A DNA stretch of 15,129 nucleotides from PZPK01 sp047628385 (GCA_047628385.1 JBLHVH010000066.1:1-15129); one strand, 5' to 3'; positions 1 to 7,909 are shown, counted from the first letter of the stretch. A program made the numbers and translations. The notes: generated from the letters alone by a model not told the origin.

Positions 1-1173
1 TGCATGTCGTTAAAAGTATTGGAAGCGGTATTAAAAGATAGGCCTTCTCCAATGTTAGTTTCAACGCTAGCTAAAACACTTCATGGTGCAACGCAAGCCA
101 AAGCGCTTTGTAAGGATTTATCTAATACGGCTCAAGAAGAGGTGTTTGTTGCTTCATTATTGAGTCATTTAGCCGAGTTATTAGTGCAAGGTTCTATTGA
201 CGACGAAGTAAGAGTACTGAATAAAGAGGTAAATACTGAGTCAACTGATGAGCAAAAAAACCGTGCTGCAGAGAAATATTTGGGTGTAAGTCTGACGCGT
301 TTATCTAAAACGCTGATGAAGCAATGGCGTATTGAAGGTGTGGTGCATAAGGTGTTGTCAAAACCAGAGGAGCCAGAAAAAATAGTAGAGGCGGTGATGC
401 TTGGTGATGAAATCAGCCGAGCGGCATTATTTGGTTGGGATTCAGTCGAATTTCTGGATGTTATGAAGAGAGTAGCTGATTTTAAAGGTGTTTCGGTAAA
501 AGAAGCGCATGCAGATACCATTGGTACAGCCGATGAAGCGGCAAAATCTATTAAGGAGTTCGGGCAGGGTACTTTGACTCAATATACCCCTAGCAGTTCA
601 CATAAAGTTGCTAGGCAAGTTGTAAGTCTAGAAAAACAAGAAAACCTACTTGAACCTAATGCTGATATACAATTAAAAATACTCCAACAAATTTCTGAGT
701 TAATGATGGGTAATTTCAACATTAATAAGGTGTTTAAGGCTATCTTGAACGGCATTCATAAAGGTGTAGGGGTTGAGCGGGTGACTCTGGTAATTTTTGA
801 TAAAAGCCATCAAAAGCTTGTTGCAAAATATGTTGTCGGCAAAGGAACCGATAAATGGGGTGAGCGATTTATTTTACGTTATGAACGTAGTCTTTCTGGT
901 TTTTTATATAACCTATTTGAAGATGATCAGGCAATTTGGATTGAAGGCTCGGAGCATAAAAAAATAAAACAGCTACTCACCTCAGAGTATCAAGGAATTA
1001 CAGGGCAAAAAGATTTTTTTATCGCGCCTCTATCTGCTAAAGGTAAAAGAGTTGGCGTTATTTATGCCGATATGGGACTAAGCTCAAGACCTTTAAATAA
1101 AAGTTATTTTACGGGTTATAGCCAGTTTATACAGCAAGCAAAATTAGCGCTTAATATACTTGCTAATAAGTAA
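1..1173 (+). CDS. HDOD-GAF domain signalling protein, 3' part
   Basis: The frame is open to the left edge, so the gene very likely begins outside the window. The Met at base 4 has no visible upstream context and falls inside a domain. The first ~170 residues look like the C-terminal two thirds of an HDOD domain: a helical run with the pattern LHGATQAKAL, then EEVFVASLLSHLAEL at about residues 44-58. The last ~165 residues (about 222-388) resemble a GAF domain, with alternating strands and an APLSAKGKRVGVIYAD strand pair near the end. HDOD proteins lack the catalytic HD pair and act as regulatory scaffolds in signalling or motility; GAF domains bind small ligands. The ligand and partner cannot be read from the sequence. 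The gene ends one base from the stop of the convergent mltD. Function beyond the domain level is inference. Confidence 0.75.
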   Translation, partial: CMSLKVLEAVLKDRPSPMLVSTLAKTLHGATQAKALCKDLSNTAQEEVFVASLLSHLAELLVQGSIDDEVRVLNKEVNTESTDEQKNRAAEKYLGVSLTRLSKTLMKQWRIEGVVHKVLSKPEEPEKIVEAVMLGDEISRAALFGWDSVEFLDVMKRVADFKGVSVKEAHADTIGTADEAAKSIKEFGQGTLTQYTPSSSHKVARQVVSLEKQENLLEPNADIQLKILQQISELMMGNFNINKVFKAILNGIHKGVGVERVTLVIFDKSHQKLVAKYVVGKGTDKWGERFILRYERSLSGFLYNLFEDDQAIWIEGSEHKKIKQLLTSEYQGITGQKDFFIAPLSAKGKRVGVIYADMGLSSRPLNKSYFTGYSQFIQQAKLALNILANK

Positions 1174-1174
1174 G

Positions 1175-3199
1175 CTAACTGTTTGTTAAATCGACATAAA
1201 TAGTCAGTTTTTGTCCAGGCTGTAAGTATTTTTTCTTGTTGAGCTTATTCCATACAATTAAGTTGCTAATGCTGACACTAAATTTGTTCGCTATTTTTGC
1301 AAGTGAATCACCTTTTCTAACTCTATATCCAATGCGTTTTATCATGTCACGTTTTTTTGCAAAGGGCCCAGGGAGATGCGTTGCGGGACTATTGGCTGAG
1401 TTTTGGTTTGCTTTTGACCAGATTAAAAGCTTCTTACCTGGTCTGAGAACATCTTTAGGGGCCATGCCATTCCACTTGGCTAAAGATCTAACGCCGACTT
1501 TGTGCGCGAGGGCTAGGTCCCAGATGGTATCGCCAGATTTTACGGTGTAATAAAGTTTAGTGCTCCCTTTACTGCCTTTTAAATTATTCTGTTTATTTGA
1601 AAGCCTATTTTGCTGGCTAAGGTCATAGTAACTTTTACCTTTTGAGGCGATGGGTATAAGTAATTTTTGCTTAACACGAATCATGTTCGATTTTAAATGA
1701 TTCACCTGCATAATTAAGGTAGGTGTCGTATTAAACTTTTTAGCAATAACACTTAATGAGTCTCCATTTCGTACGCTATACCGGTTCCAGTTAAGGCGCT
1801 TTGTTGGCGATAGCGCTTTTAGTTTTATAGCAAATTTTTCTGCTCTTTCTATTGGAATAAGAAGACGATGAGGGCCGAGTGGAGAGCTCGCCCACTGATT
1901 GAACCCTGGATTCAATTTATAAATTTCATTTATATCAATGTCAGCGAGTGAGGCTGCTTGGGCAAGATCAATTTGAGAGCCAGTTTGAACAATTTTAAAG
2001 TAAGGTTGGTCGGGAATAGGGGGGAGTGCGCTGCCATATTTTTCTGGATTCAAAACTAATTTTGATAATGCGAGCAATTTCGGGACATAGGCTTTTGTTT
2101 CTTTTGGGAGGTGAAGAGACCAAAAATCTGTTTTTTTACCGAGTTTTTTATTTTTTCGAATTGCCTTGCCAACTCTTCCAGAACCAGAGTTATAGGCAGC
2201 TAAGGCGTGAAGCCAGTCACCGTCAAAACGTTTGTTCAAATAGCTTAAATAATCTAGTGCAGCTTTCGTCGATGCAGGTATGTCGCGTCGTCCGTCGTAC
2301 CACCAATTTTGATGTAGACCATATGCTTTACCTGTTCCAGGAATAAATTGCCAAAGTCCTGAGGCGCGACCATGGCTATAGGCAAAAGGGTCGTAAGCGC
2401 TTTCAACAAAGGGTAATAAAGCAAGTTCCATAGGTAAGTCTCGCTTTAATATTTCTTCAACAATGAAATGCATATAACGAGCTGATCGTTTGAATGTACG
2501 GTCTAAGTAATTAGGATTTCTTATATACCAATTTAGTTGGCTAGTGGTTCTTTTATTCTCAAGGGTTAAATCTAACTTAAAGTTGTTTCTAACCCGATCT
2601 AGCAAGTTAGTACTTGTTTTAGATGAGTCAGTATTTCGAAGTTCACGAAGTTCACTATTTACTTTGGACTGAAGTTCATTTGAAGGCGTTATAAAACCAT
2701 ATTCTGAATAATCTACTAGCTCAGGGTTTAAAGCATTTTGTGTATTAAGTCTTAGTAACTTATCAACAAGTGCATTAATTTTGTCGGCTTTTTTATCGAT
2801 ATATTCGATTTTTTGACTAGTAGGCGATGGCGCTAAATTTGACTCTTTAGGCTTATAGTAAGGCACGTCTTCGGTGTTAGATGGTTTTTTGCTAACTAGT
2901 GCTGCAGACGTAGTAATAAGTTGTTTTTTATCAGAGATTGAATCCTTTTGAGAATTCGTTGTATCAACACTGGCGCTTGAGTGTTCATTGATGGGTGAGG
3001 TATCAGTGTCTGATTCGTCAATTGAACTCTTAAGTGGGAGTATATCTTCTGGTACCAAAACAACTTTATTTGTTAGAGCGGCACTGTCAGTCTTAGCATC
3101 TGGTTGTTGAACTGTTTTATCAAGCTGATTTGTACTTAATGGGTGGTTTGAGCACGCAGCGATGAATATAAAAAAATTAAAAACTAATATATAGCGCAT
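1175..3199 (-). CDS. mltD: Membrane-bound lytic murein transglycosylase D with three LysM repeats
   Basis: The enzyme cleaves peptidoglycan glycan strands to 1,6-anhydro-muropeptides during wall remodelling. A short hydrophobic signal ends in a lipobox, IAAC, with Cys16 as the lipidated residue. Ser at +2 fits sorting to the outer membrane. A long Ser/Thr/Asp/Lys-rich, probably disordered linker covers about residues 17-140. The SLT domain follows (about 240-380), with catalytic Glu266 in ESAYDP, then GLWQFIP (281-287) and AAYNSG (334-339). Three LysM peptidoglycan-binding repeats lie at about 472-517, 550-595 and 624-669, each with the Y-V-x-GD-S/T-L/I start. At 674 residues it is well over the ~450 of E. 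coli MltD, through the linker and an extra LysM. The start has little Shine-Dalgarno match, but the signal peptide and a promoter 33 bases upstream support it. gloB lies upstream on the same strand, as in many gammaproteobacteria. Confidence 0.95.
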   Translation of the reverse strand: MRYILVFNFFIFIAACSNHPLSTNQLDKTVQQPDAKTDSAALTNKVVLVPEDILPLKSSIDESDTDTSPINEHSSASVDTTNSQKDSISDKKQLITTSAALVSKKPSNTEDVPYYKPKESNLAPSPTSQKIEYIDKKADKINALVDKLLRLNTQNALNPELVDYSEYGFITPSNELQSKVNSELRELRNTDSSKTSTNLLDRVRNNFKLDLTLENKRTTSQLNWYIRNPNYLDRTFKRSARYMHFIVEEILKRDLPMELALLPFVESAYDPFAYSHGRASGLWQFIPGTGKAYGLHQNWWYDGRRDIPASTKAALDYLSYLNKRFDGDWLHALAAYNSGSGRVGKAIRKNKKLGKKTDFWSLHLPKETKAYVPKLLALSKLVLNPEKYGSALPPIPDQPYFKIVQTGSQIDLAQAASLADIDINEIYKLNPGFNQWASSPLGPHRLLIPIERAEKFAIKLKALSPTKRLNWNRYSVRNGDSLSVIAKKFNTTPTLIMQVNHLKSNMIRVKQKLLIPIASKGKSYYDLSQQNRLSNKQNNLKGSKGSTKLYYTVKSGDTIWDLALAHKVGVRSLAKWNGMAPKDVLRPGKKLLIWSKANQNSANSPATHLPGPFAKKRDMIKRIGYRVRKGDSLAKIANKFSVSISNLIVWNKLNKKKYLQPGQKLTIYVDLTNS

Positions 3200-3238
3200 A
3201 AAAGCGATGAATCTACAGTTGAGTGATAAAGGAGTTAA

Positions 3239-3267
3239 AGTCTAGGGGTATCTCTTAATAGGGTCAA
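3239..3267 (-). promoter_or_regulatory. Candidate sigma-70 promoter of mltD
   Basis: Read on the minus strand, a -35 box TTGACC (3267-3262) and a -10 box TAGACT (3244-3239) are separated by exactly 17 bases. The predicted transcript start near 3232 gives a leader of about 33 bases before the mltD ATG. This would let mltD be transcribed separately from gloB. The motif match is seen directly; activity is inferred. Confidence 0.45.
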
Positions 3268-3343
3268 CGAGCAAATGTATTATGAGCATTAAATTTAATC
3301 AATAGGTTGGTTATTAAAGCTACAACTGTTATTGGTTATTAAT

Positions 3344-4144
3344 TTAATACCGATCTTTTGCTTTTCGTGTTGCAGCAAACACTAACTCTGGGTTAATGGG
3401 TAAACTGCCGTTTTCTATGTCTAAACTTTGAATTAGTTCTGGATCATGCGTTCGCAAGAAAGGATTGATTTCAAGTTCTCGACCTATTGAAGAAGGGAGT
3501 GTGATTTTTTCATTAGCCCGTTTCACTTTACATTCAGCAGAATAGGATTGAAGTGCTTTGTTGTTTGGCATTAATGAAGTAGCAAACTCAAGATTGTTTA
3601 GTGTGTATTCATGCGCGCAGTAAATTTCGCACTCAATAGGTAAACTTGCTAGTTTGCTTAATGAGTGGTGCATTTGAGATGCGCTCCCTTCAAATAACCT
3701 ACCACACCCGCCAGAGAATAGTGTGTCTCCGCAAAATAACCAAGGGGTTGTGTGTGTTTGACTCCATTCTGAATAGAAAGCAATGTGGTCGAGTGTATGG
3801 CCCGGCACTTCTAAAACTTGAAACTTTGTGTCTAATATAAAGAATGTGTTCCCATCAATATATTCTTGGTCGATAAATGTTAATTTAGAGTTTATTGGGC
3901 CTGCATTCTTAAAACCATATACTCTGGCTTTCGTCTTAAGTTTTAGCTCGGCCACTCCCCCAATATGATCTGGGTGATGGTGAGTAATCAATATTCCTGC
4001 GAGCTCAAGTTTCTGTTCGTCTAAAAAGTTAAGTACAGATTTACTGCAGCCAGGATCTATGACAACTGCTTTTTTGCCTTGTTCATTAATAATGCACCAA
4101 ATGTAATTATCTGAGAAAGCATGTATCGCAGTGACTTTTAACAT
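3344..4144 (-). CDS. gloB: Hydroxyacylglutathione hydrolase (glyoxalase II)
   Basis: It hydrolyses S-D-lactoylglutathione to D-lactate and glutathione, the second step of cytosolic methylglyoxal detoxification. The metallo-beta-lactamase fold is clear. The dinuclear metal site can be traced as THHHPDH (His55, His57, Asp59, His60), His116 in VPGH, Asp140 in FCGD and His178 in CAHEYT. The C-terminal substrate-binding part carries the family INPFLR stretch (226-231) and a basic KAKDRY end matching the usual KKDRF. At 266 residues it has the usual family length (about 250-265). An AAAGG-like ribosome site lies about 7 bases before the ATG. It is divergent from the methyltransferase and upstream of mltD, the same order as in E. 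coli and Pseudomonas. Confidence 0.96.
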   Translation of the reverse strand: MLKVTAIHAFSDNYIWCIINEQGKKAVVIDPGCSKSVLNFLDEQKLELAGILITHHHPDHIGGVAELKLKTKARVYGFKNAGPINSKLTFIDQEYIDGNTFFILDTKFQVLEVPGHTLDHIAFYSEWSQTHTTPWLFCGDTLFSGGCGRLFEGSASQMHHSLSKLASLPIECEIYCAHEYTLNNLEFATSLMPNNKALQSYSAECKVKRANEKITLPSSIGRELEINPFLRTHDPELIQSLDIENGSLPINPELVFAATRKAKDRY

Positions 4145-4234
4145 ATTGTACCTTTTGAAACTGGGTTGAGCTTGTTTGCTTATAGGTATAACCTCAAACG
4201 AAAGAGCGCGTGAGAGATTTTGTATGATTTAAAT

Positions 4235-4275
4235 TTGTCTATAAATATATCGTACAGCTATATTAAGCTTATAAT
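4235..4275 (+). promoter_or_regulatory. AT-rich candidate promoter region for the methyltransferase gene
   Basis: TTGTCT (4235-4240) and TATATT (4259-4264) stand 18 bases apart. A perfect TATAAT follows at 4270-4275, but with no good -35 at the right distance. The gloB-methyltransferase gap is very AT-rich, so such matches can arise by chance. Either box would give a leader of about 90-100 bases. Confidence 0.25.
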
Positions 4276-4361
4276 GTCATCTTGAACACACGTATTGGTT
4301 GTGCAGTATTATATTTAAGTTGTATTATTTTAATACGTTGAAAAACGTGTCGCTAAATTTT

Positions 4362-4365
4362 GAGG
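4362..4365 (+). promoter_or_regulatory. Ribosome binding site that decides the methyltransferase start
   Basis: GAGG stands six bases before the ATG at 4372. A TTG at 4360 is in the same frame but overlaps this GAGG and has no ribosome site of its own. The ATG is therefore the better start. Confidence 0.6.
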
Positions 4366-4371
4366 TCAACG

Positions 4372-5142
4372 ATGGCTGTGAATACTGGATTAACTGCGTA
4401 CCCGCCTATTGTGCAAAAAGAACTAGAGTTTTGGTTTCAAAGTGCCCTCGGACGAAATTTATTAGCTAACCAGCGTATTGTGATAGATAAAAAAATACAT
4501 CGGCTGTTTGGCTTTCATCAAGCTGAAATAGGTGTTTCTCACAGAGTCCCTGTTGGAAACCCGAGTAGTTTAGGGCACAAATTTTATGTATTGCCTACGT
4601 GGGAGCCCGATCTACCTAAAAATTCAATTATATCTAGCTCTGGTGAAATAGCGTTAGATCATGACATCGTCGATTTAGTGATACTTCATCATACCTTAGA
4701 CTTTTCACCCGATCCTCATCAGACTTTGAGAGAAGCTGCTCGAATACTAAAATCTTCTGGTAACTTGCTTATTATTGGCTTTAATCCTTTTAGCCTATGG
4801 GGGCTCAAACGTCTGTTGTCGACTAGAAAGAAAGCGCCGTGGAATATGAGGTTTATTACAGGAAGTCGTGTAGAAGATTGGTTGAATCTACTTGATTTTA
4901 GCGTGTCAGGTGTAGAGACACATTTTTATGGCTTGCCCTTTAATCAGCCAGGTCTAATGAAGCGTTCGATTTGGTTAAATAATGTATTAAACGAAAAAGT
5001 ACCTTTAGGTGCTTATTATACAATATTGGCGCAGAAGCAAAGTGGTGCCAGAATTAAAGCCTTACCAAAATGGCGCGATAAAACAAATGTCGTTGGTCTT
5101 CCAATTGCGAATAGAATTAACATTAAAAATAAAATAAAATAA
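4372..5142 (+). CDS. YafS-like SAM-dependent methyltransferase, class I
   Basis: This looks like a small cytosolic class I methyltransferase (Methyltransferase_11 type) of the family found beside gloB and dnaQ in gammaproteobacteria (YafS in E. coli). The best signals are the post-motif I-IV part, DLVILHHTLDFSPDPHQTLRE (split here as DLVILHHTLDF and PDPHQTLRE), and LKSSGNLLIIGFNPFSLWGL, where the acidic/aromatic strand and NP-[FW]-S-LWG are typical of the group. The glycine-rich SAM motif I is not recognisable in the N-terminal half; the expected place has HRLFGFHQAEIG instead. The substrate is unknown. The start at 4372 is preferred over a TTG at 4360 because of a GAGG site. The 3' end runs into an AAAAT tandem repeat that contains the stop codon. 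dnaQ follows 60 bases downstream with no terminator seen, so cotranscription is likely. Confidence 0.8.
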   Translation: MAVNTGLTAYPPIVQKELEFWFQSALGRNLLANQRIVIDKKIHRLFGFHQAEIGVSHRVPVGNPSSLGHKFYVLPTWEPDLPKNSIISSSGEIALDHDIVDLVILHHTLDFSPDPHQTLREAARILKSSGNLLIIGFNPFSLWGLKRLLSTRKKAPWNMRFITGSRVEDWLNLLDFSVSGVETHFYGLPFNQPGLMKRSIWLNNVLNEKVPLGAYYTILAQKQSGARIKALPKWRDKTNVVGLPIANRINIKNKIK

Positions 5143-5145
5143 AAT
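5126..5145 (+). repeat. Four tandem copies of AAAAT over the methyltransferase stop codon
   Basis: The pentamer AAAAT is repeated four times without error, and the TAA stop (5140-5142) lies inside it. Loss or gain of one unit would shift the frame and change the C-terminus by a few residues only. It may equally be an AT-rich 3' end with no role. Confidence 0.6.
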
Positions 5146-5202
5146 AATCAATCATAGCTTTATTGAATTTAAGTTATTTAATTACGATGTAAGGGTAAGT
5201 AA

Positions 5203-5889
5203 ATGAGACAAGTTGTACTGGATACCGAGACAACAGGTATTAACCCTTTATCGGGGCATCGTATAATTGAAATTGGTTGTGTTGAGTTGATTGATCGAAA
5301 ATTAACCGGAAAGCATTATCACGAATATATAAATCCTAAACGTATCGTTGAAGAAGAGGCGATAGGAATTCATGGGATTACCAATGAATTTTTGGTGGAT
5401 AAACCAATATTTGAGAGTGTGGCTCAAGCGTTCTATGAATTTATAAAAGGTTCAGAGTTAGTTATTCATAACGCAGCGTTTGATGTTGGCTTTATAAATC
5501 ATGAGTTTTCTTTGATGGGGGGCCTTATTAAGCCTGTTGAGGGCTATTGTGGTGTGTTAGATACATTAGCCATGGCCCGGAAAAAACACCCAGGTCAAAA
5601 AAATAACCTCAACGCATTATGTAATCGCTACGGCATTGATACAAGCCATCGTGCTCTACATGGTGCGTTACTAGATGCTGAAATTCTTGCAGATGTTTAT
5701 TTATTACTTAGTGGTGGGCAGTCAGCACTACTTTTAGATAAAGATGATGAAGGCGGTGTTTCTGAAATTCAGCGTCTTTCATCAGAACGCCATGTGTTAT
5801 CGGTGATAAAAGCAAATGATATTGAGTTAGAAGCCCACAACAAATATATGGCTAATCTGGGTAAAAATGCAGCGTTAGTTTCTTGGTAA
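5203..5889 (+). CDS. dnaQ: DNA polymerase III epsilon subunit, 3'-5' proofreading exonuclease
   Basis: It removes misincorporated bases in the polymerase III core (alpha-epsilon-theta). The three exonuclease motifs of the DEDDh class are intact: Asp7 and Glu9 in LDTETTG (Exo I), Asp94 in HNAAFDVGF (Exo II), and His153 and Asp158 in HGALLDAEILA (Exo III epsilon). After the nuclease domain, QSALLL (173-178) occupies the place of the beta-clamp-binding motif QTSMAF of E. coli epsilon. A variable linker then leads to a C-terminal helix that would bind the alpha subunit. At 228 residues it is close to the usual length (about 240). AAGGG seven bases before the ATG is a good ribosome site. The gene follows the methyltransferase directly; rnhA, often found here, is missing from the gap. 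Confidence 0.96.
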   Translation: MRQVVLDTETTGINPLSGHRIIEIGCVELIDRKLTGKHYHEYINPKRIVEEEAIGIHGITNEFLVDKPIFESVAQAFYEFIKGSELVIHNAAFDVGFINHEFSLMGGLIKPVEGYCGVLDTLAMARKKHPGQKNNLNALCNRYGIDTSHRALHGALLDAEILADVYLLLSGGQSALLLDKDDEGGVSEIQRLSSERHVLSVIKANDIELEAHNKYMANLGKNAALVSW

Positions 5890-5972
5890 AACCTAAATGA
5901 ATATTGTTTTTCCATCAGGTTACTTTATTTGCTTATCATAATCGTAACGTAAACAAATAAAATGAAACAGTG

Positions 5973-6006
5973 TTGACCTTGTTAAGCACCAAAAATGTGT
6001 TATAAA
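5973..6006 (+). promoter_or_regulatory. Candidate sigma-70 promoter of fimL
   Basis: TTGTTA (5979-5984) and TATAAA (6001-6006) are 16 bases apart. A TTGACC at 5973-5978 overlaps as an alternative -35, although its spacing to TATAAA is too long. The leader would be about 120 bases and AT-rich. A second weak pair, TTGAAT (6089-6094) and TATATG (6111-6116), lies too close to the ATG to leave the ribosome site in the transcript. Confidence 0.38.
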
Positions 6007-6130
6007 TTAATATACAAGCAAATAATATTAATGAAATTTATTAACTCTAATTTCGTATGTTAAACCTAATTAATAAGTTGGCAAAACTTTGAATATAGTC
6101 GTTTTAATTATATATGTGGTGAATTAACGT

Positions 6131-7828
6131 ATGTCCCTTCCTTCGACAACAGTAAGCTCTATTGAACTTGTGCAAGCTGAGATTGAGTCAACGATTCATC
6201 AAGCGGAACTAAGCTTGGAAAGGTTTCAAGAAAACCGTGATAGTGGTGAGGATCTTCAAAACTGTCTTGACTATCTAAATCAGCTGCGTGGTATTTTTGT
6301 GTTGATTGAGGTTCAGGGTTGTGTCCTCTTGTGCCAGGAGTCAGTTGCGCTTGCGAATGAGGTTCCTGTTGGTGCAAATGATGACAAGAACGCGTTACTC
6401 ACTAACTTAAGTAACGCGATATTTATCTTGCGACGTTATACCGAATATTTTAGTCATCAAAGGGTTGATCATCCAGAACTCCTGTTGCCAATTATTAATG
6501 ATCTACGTGTTGCCAGAAAAGCCAAAGCTTTTCCAGAATCTCATTTTTTTGATTTTAACCCTAATGTTCAATTTGATGCGACACTTTTACTAGGTTTAGG
6601 TGAGACCAGCAAATTATCTGATTTTGAACACCACGCTAAGCGCTTCAGGCATATGTATCAAGTTGGTTTGTTGGATATGTTGCGTGACAGAAATACTGAA
6701 ATAAGTCTCAATTTAATTGGTCGCGCGGCAAGAGGAAGTTTAAAACTTTGTGCTGGAGAGCCATTATCACAATTTTGGTCATTAGTGGTTGTTGTAAGTG
6801 AAACGATGATCAAAGAAGGTCTACAAATTACAGACCTTCGAAAGCGCTTATTTATGAAGATAGAAAAATATCTGCGTGAAATGGCCTTAGTTGGTAGTGT
6901 TGTTAGTGGCAAAGCCGCGCCTGATTCGTTGCGAAAAAACCTACTTTATTTGCTTGCATTAAGTCGATCGGATTCTGCCGATGTAAAAGCGATTCTTAAT
7001 GGTTTTGCTGTGAAAGAACTTGATTTTGATGAGCATACTTTACTGGCTCAAAGTAAGCGTTTGTTTGGTCCCGGTGCAGATGTTTTAAAATCACTGTCAA
7101 AAGCACTGCAAGAAGAAATTATTCAGCTTAAAGATAAGCTAGACATTTTAGAGCGCAGTGGAGAGCCGCACGAAGAAGATGTCGATTTTATTTGTGGTGT
7201 GTTTGAGCGTTTGAGCGGTACACTTTCTATGCTTGACCTTCCGAACATCAGTAAAGCCTGTGACGCGCAAGCTCAAATGGTTAAAGCATGGAATGATCAA
7301 GATAAACCAGCCTCAGAGAAAGAGCTGTTTGCGGTCGCCGATGCTGTATTGAGTATTGAGCAAGCGGTAAAATTATTTGAAGATACCGGGGCTCAGCCTG
7401 AACTAAATTTACAGTCTGGTGGCAATACAAATAGCGAAAGCCCATTTCTATTTGAAGCTGTTATCGTCGTTATTGATGAGGTGTTATCCGGGCTAGCATT
7501 AGCTAAACGATCGATCACTTCATATGTGGAGTCAAAAGGAGATAAACTTCATTTAGAAAATATTGGTGGGGTAATGGATTCCATTCGGGGTGCCATGCTA
7601 ATGATTGAAAGGCCGCGAGTGGCTGAAATTATTGTTAATTGCACCGACTGTATCAATGTTGAACTATTTGAAAATGAATCATTGCCTGAAGATAGGATGC
7701 TTGAGACGTTGGCCGACTCCATGACTTCCTTGGAGTATTATATTGAGAGCATGTCTTATAAAGAAACGCTTAATGACGAGTTATTAAAGCTATCTGAAGA
7801 AAGTCTGAAATCAATTTCTTATGGATAG
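6131..7828 (+). CDS. fimL: FimL-like type IV pilus and cAMP regulatory protein
   Basis: The protein is 565 residues, almost entirely alpha-helical and without signal peptide or membrane segment. Length, helical pattern and N-terminal wording match FimL of Pseudomonas (about 556-567 aa), which resembles the N-terminal part of the ChpA/PilL histidine kinase. In Pseudomonas, FimL acts through PilG and FimV to raise adenylate cyclase output, so it affects twitching and virulence genes. Typical parts here are NCLDYLNQLRGIF (44-56), the following LCQESVALANEVP, and HPELLLPIINDLRVARKA with LPESHFF-like spacing (FPESHFF). At the position of the HxLKG phospho-acceptor of histidine phosphotransfer domains there is NQLRG (Asn50), so it should not carry phosphate there. 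GGTGA eight bases before the ATG is a weak ribosome site. dnaQ lies upstream, as in Pseudomonas, where a few genes intervene. No pil/chp genes are in the window. Confidence 0.85.
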   Translation: MSLPSTTVSSIELVQAEIESTIHQAELSLERFQENRDSGEDLQNCLDYLNQLRGIFVLIEVQGCVLLCQESVALANEVPVGANDDKNALLTNLSNAIFILRRYTEYFSHQRVDHPELLLPIINDLRVARKAKAFPESHFFDFNPNVQFDATLLLGLGETSKLSDFEHHAKRFRHMYQVGLLDMLRDRNTEISLNLIGRAARGSLKLCAGEPLSQFWSLVVVVSETMIKEGLQITDLRKRLFMKIEKYLREMALVGSVVSGKAAPDSLRKNLLYLLALSRSDSADVKAILNGFAVKELDFDEHTLLAQSKRLFGPGADVLKSLSKALQEEIIQLKDKLDILERSGEPHEEDVDFICGVFERLSGTLSMLDLPNISKACDAQAQMVKAWNDQDKPASEKELFAVADAVLSIEQAVKLFEDTGAQPELNLQSGGNTNSESPFLFEAVIVVIDEVLSGLALAKRSITSYVESKGDKLHLENIGGVMDSIRGAMLMIERPRVAEIIVNCTDCINVELFENESLPEDRMLETLADSMTSLEYYIESMSYKETLNDELLKLSEESLKSISYG

Positions 7829-7881
7829 ATATCAATACCTTGATGAATAACAGATTTATACTAGATTAAATCTGTAAATAT

Positions 7882-7909
7882 AAAAAAAGCCGCATTAGCA
7901 GCTTTTTTT
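7882..7909. terminator. Bidirectional hairpin terminator between fimL and the SCP2 gene
   Basis: A run of seven A (7882-7888), then GC-C-GC, the loop ATTA, GC-A-GC and seven T (7903-7909) forms a 12-pair stem with a single C/A mismatch. The A and T tracts make it work as an intrinsic terminator in both directions, which suits two converging genes. Confidence 0.85.

Noticed and set aside
165..521. A 118-codon minus-strand frame opposite the HDOD-GAF gene
   Set aside because: It is antisense to a recognisable coding region; the Ser/Thr-rich composition is typical of a shadow frame.
3228..3234. AAAGGAG on the plus strand as a ribosome site for a small gene between mltD and gloB
   Set aside because: No start codon with an open frame follows at a usable distance.
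4360..4371. In-frame TTG as an upstream start for the methyltransferase
   Set aside because: It overlaps the GAGG ribosome site that fits the ATG at 4372 and has no site of its own.
5924..5961. Inverted repeat TTTATTTG / CAAATAAA after dnaQ, considered as terminator
   Set aside because: The stem is AT-only apart from one pair, the loop is 22 bases, and no T-run follows.
6089..6116. TTGAAT-16-TATATG as the fimL promoter
   Set aside because: Its transcript would begin almost at the ribosome site, about 8 bases before the ATG; the pair at 5979-6006 fits better.
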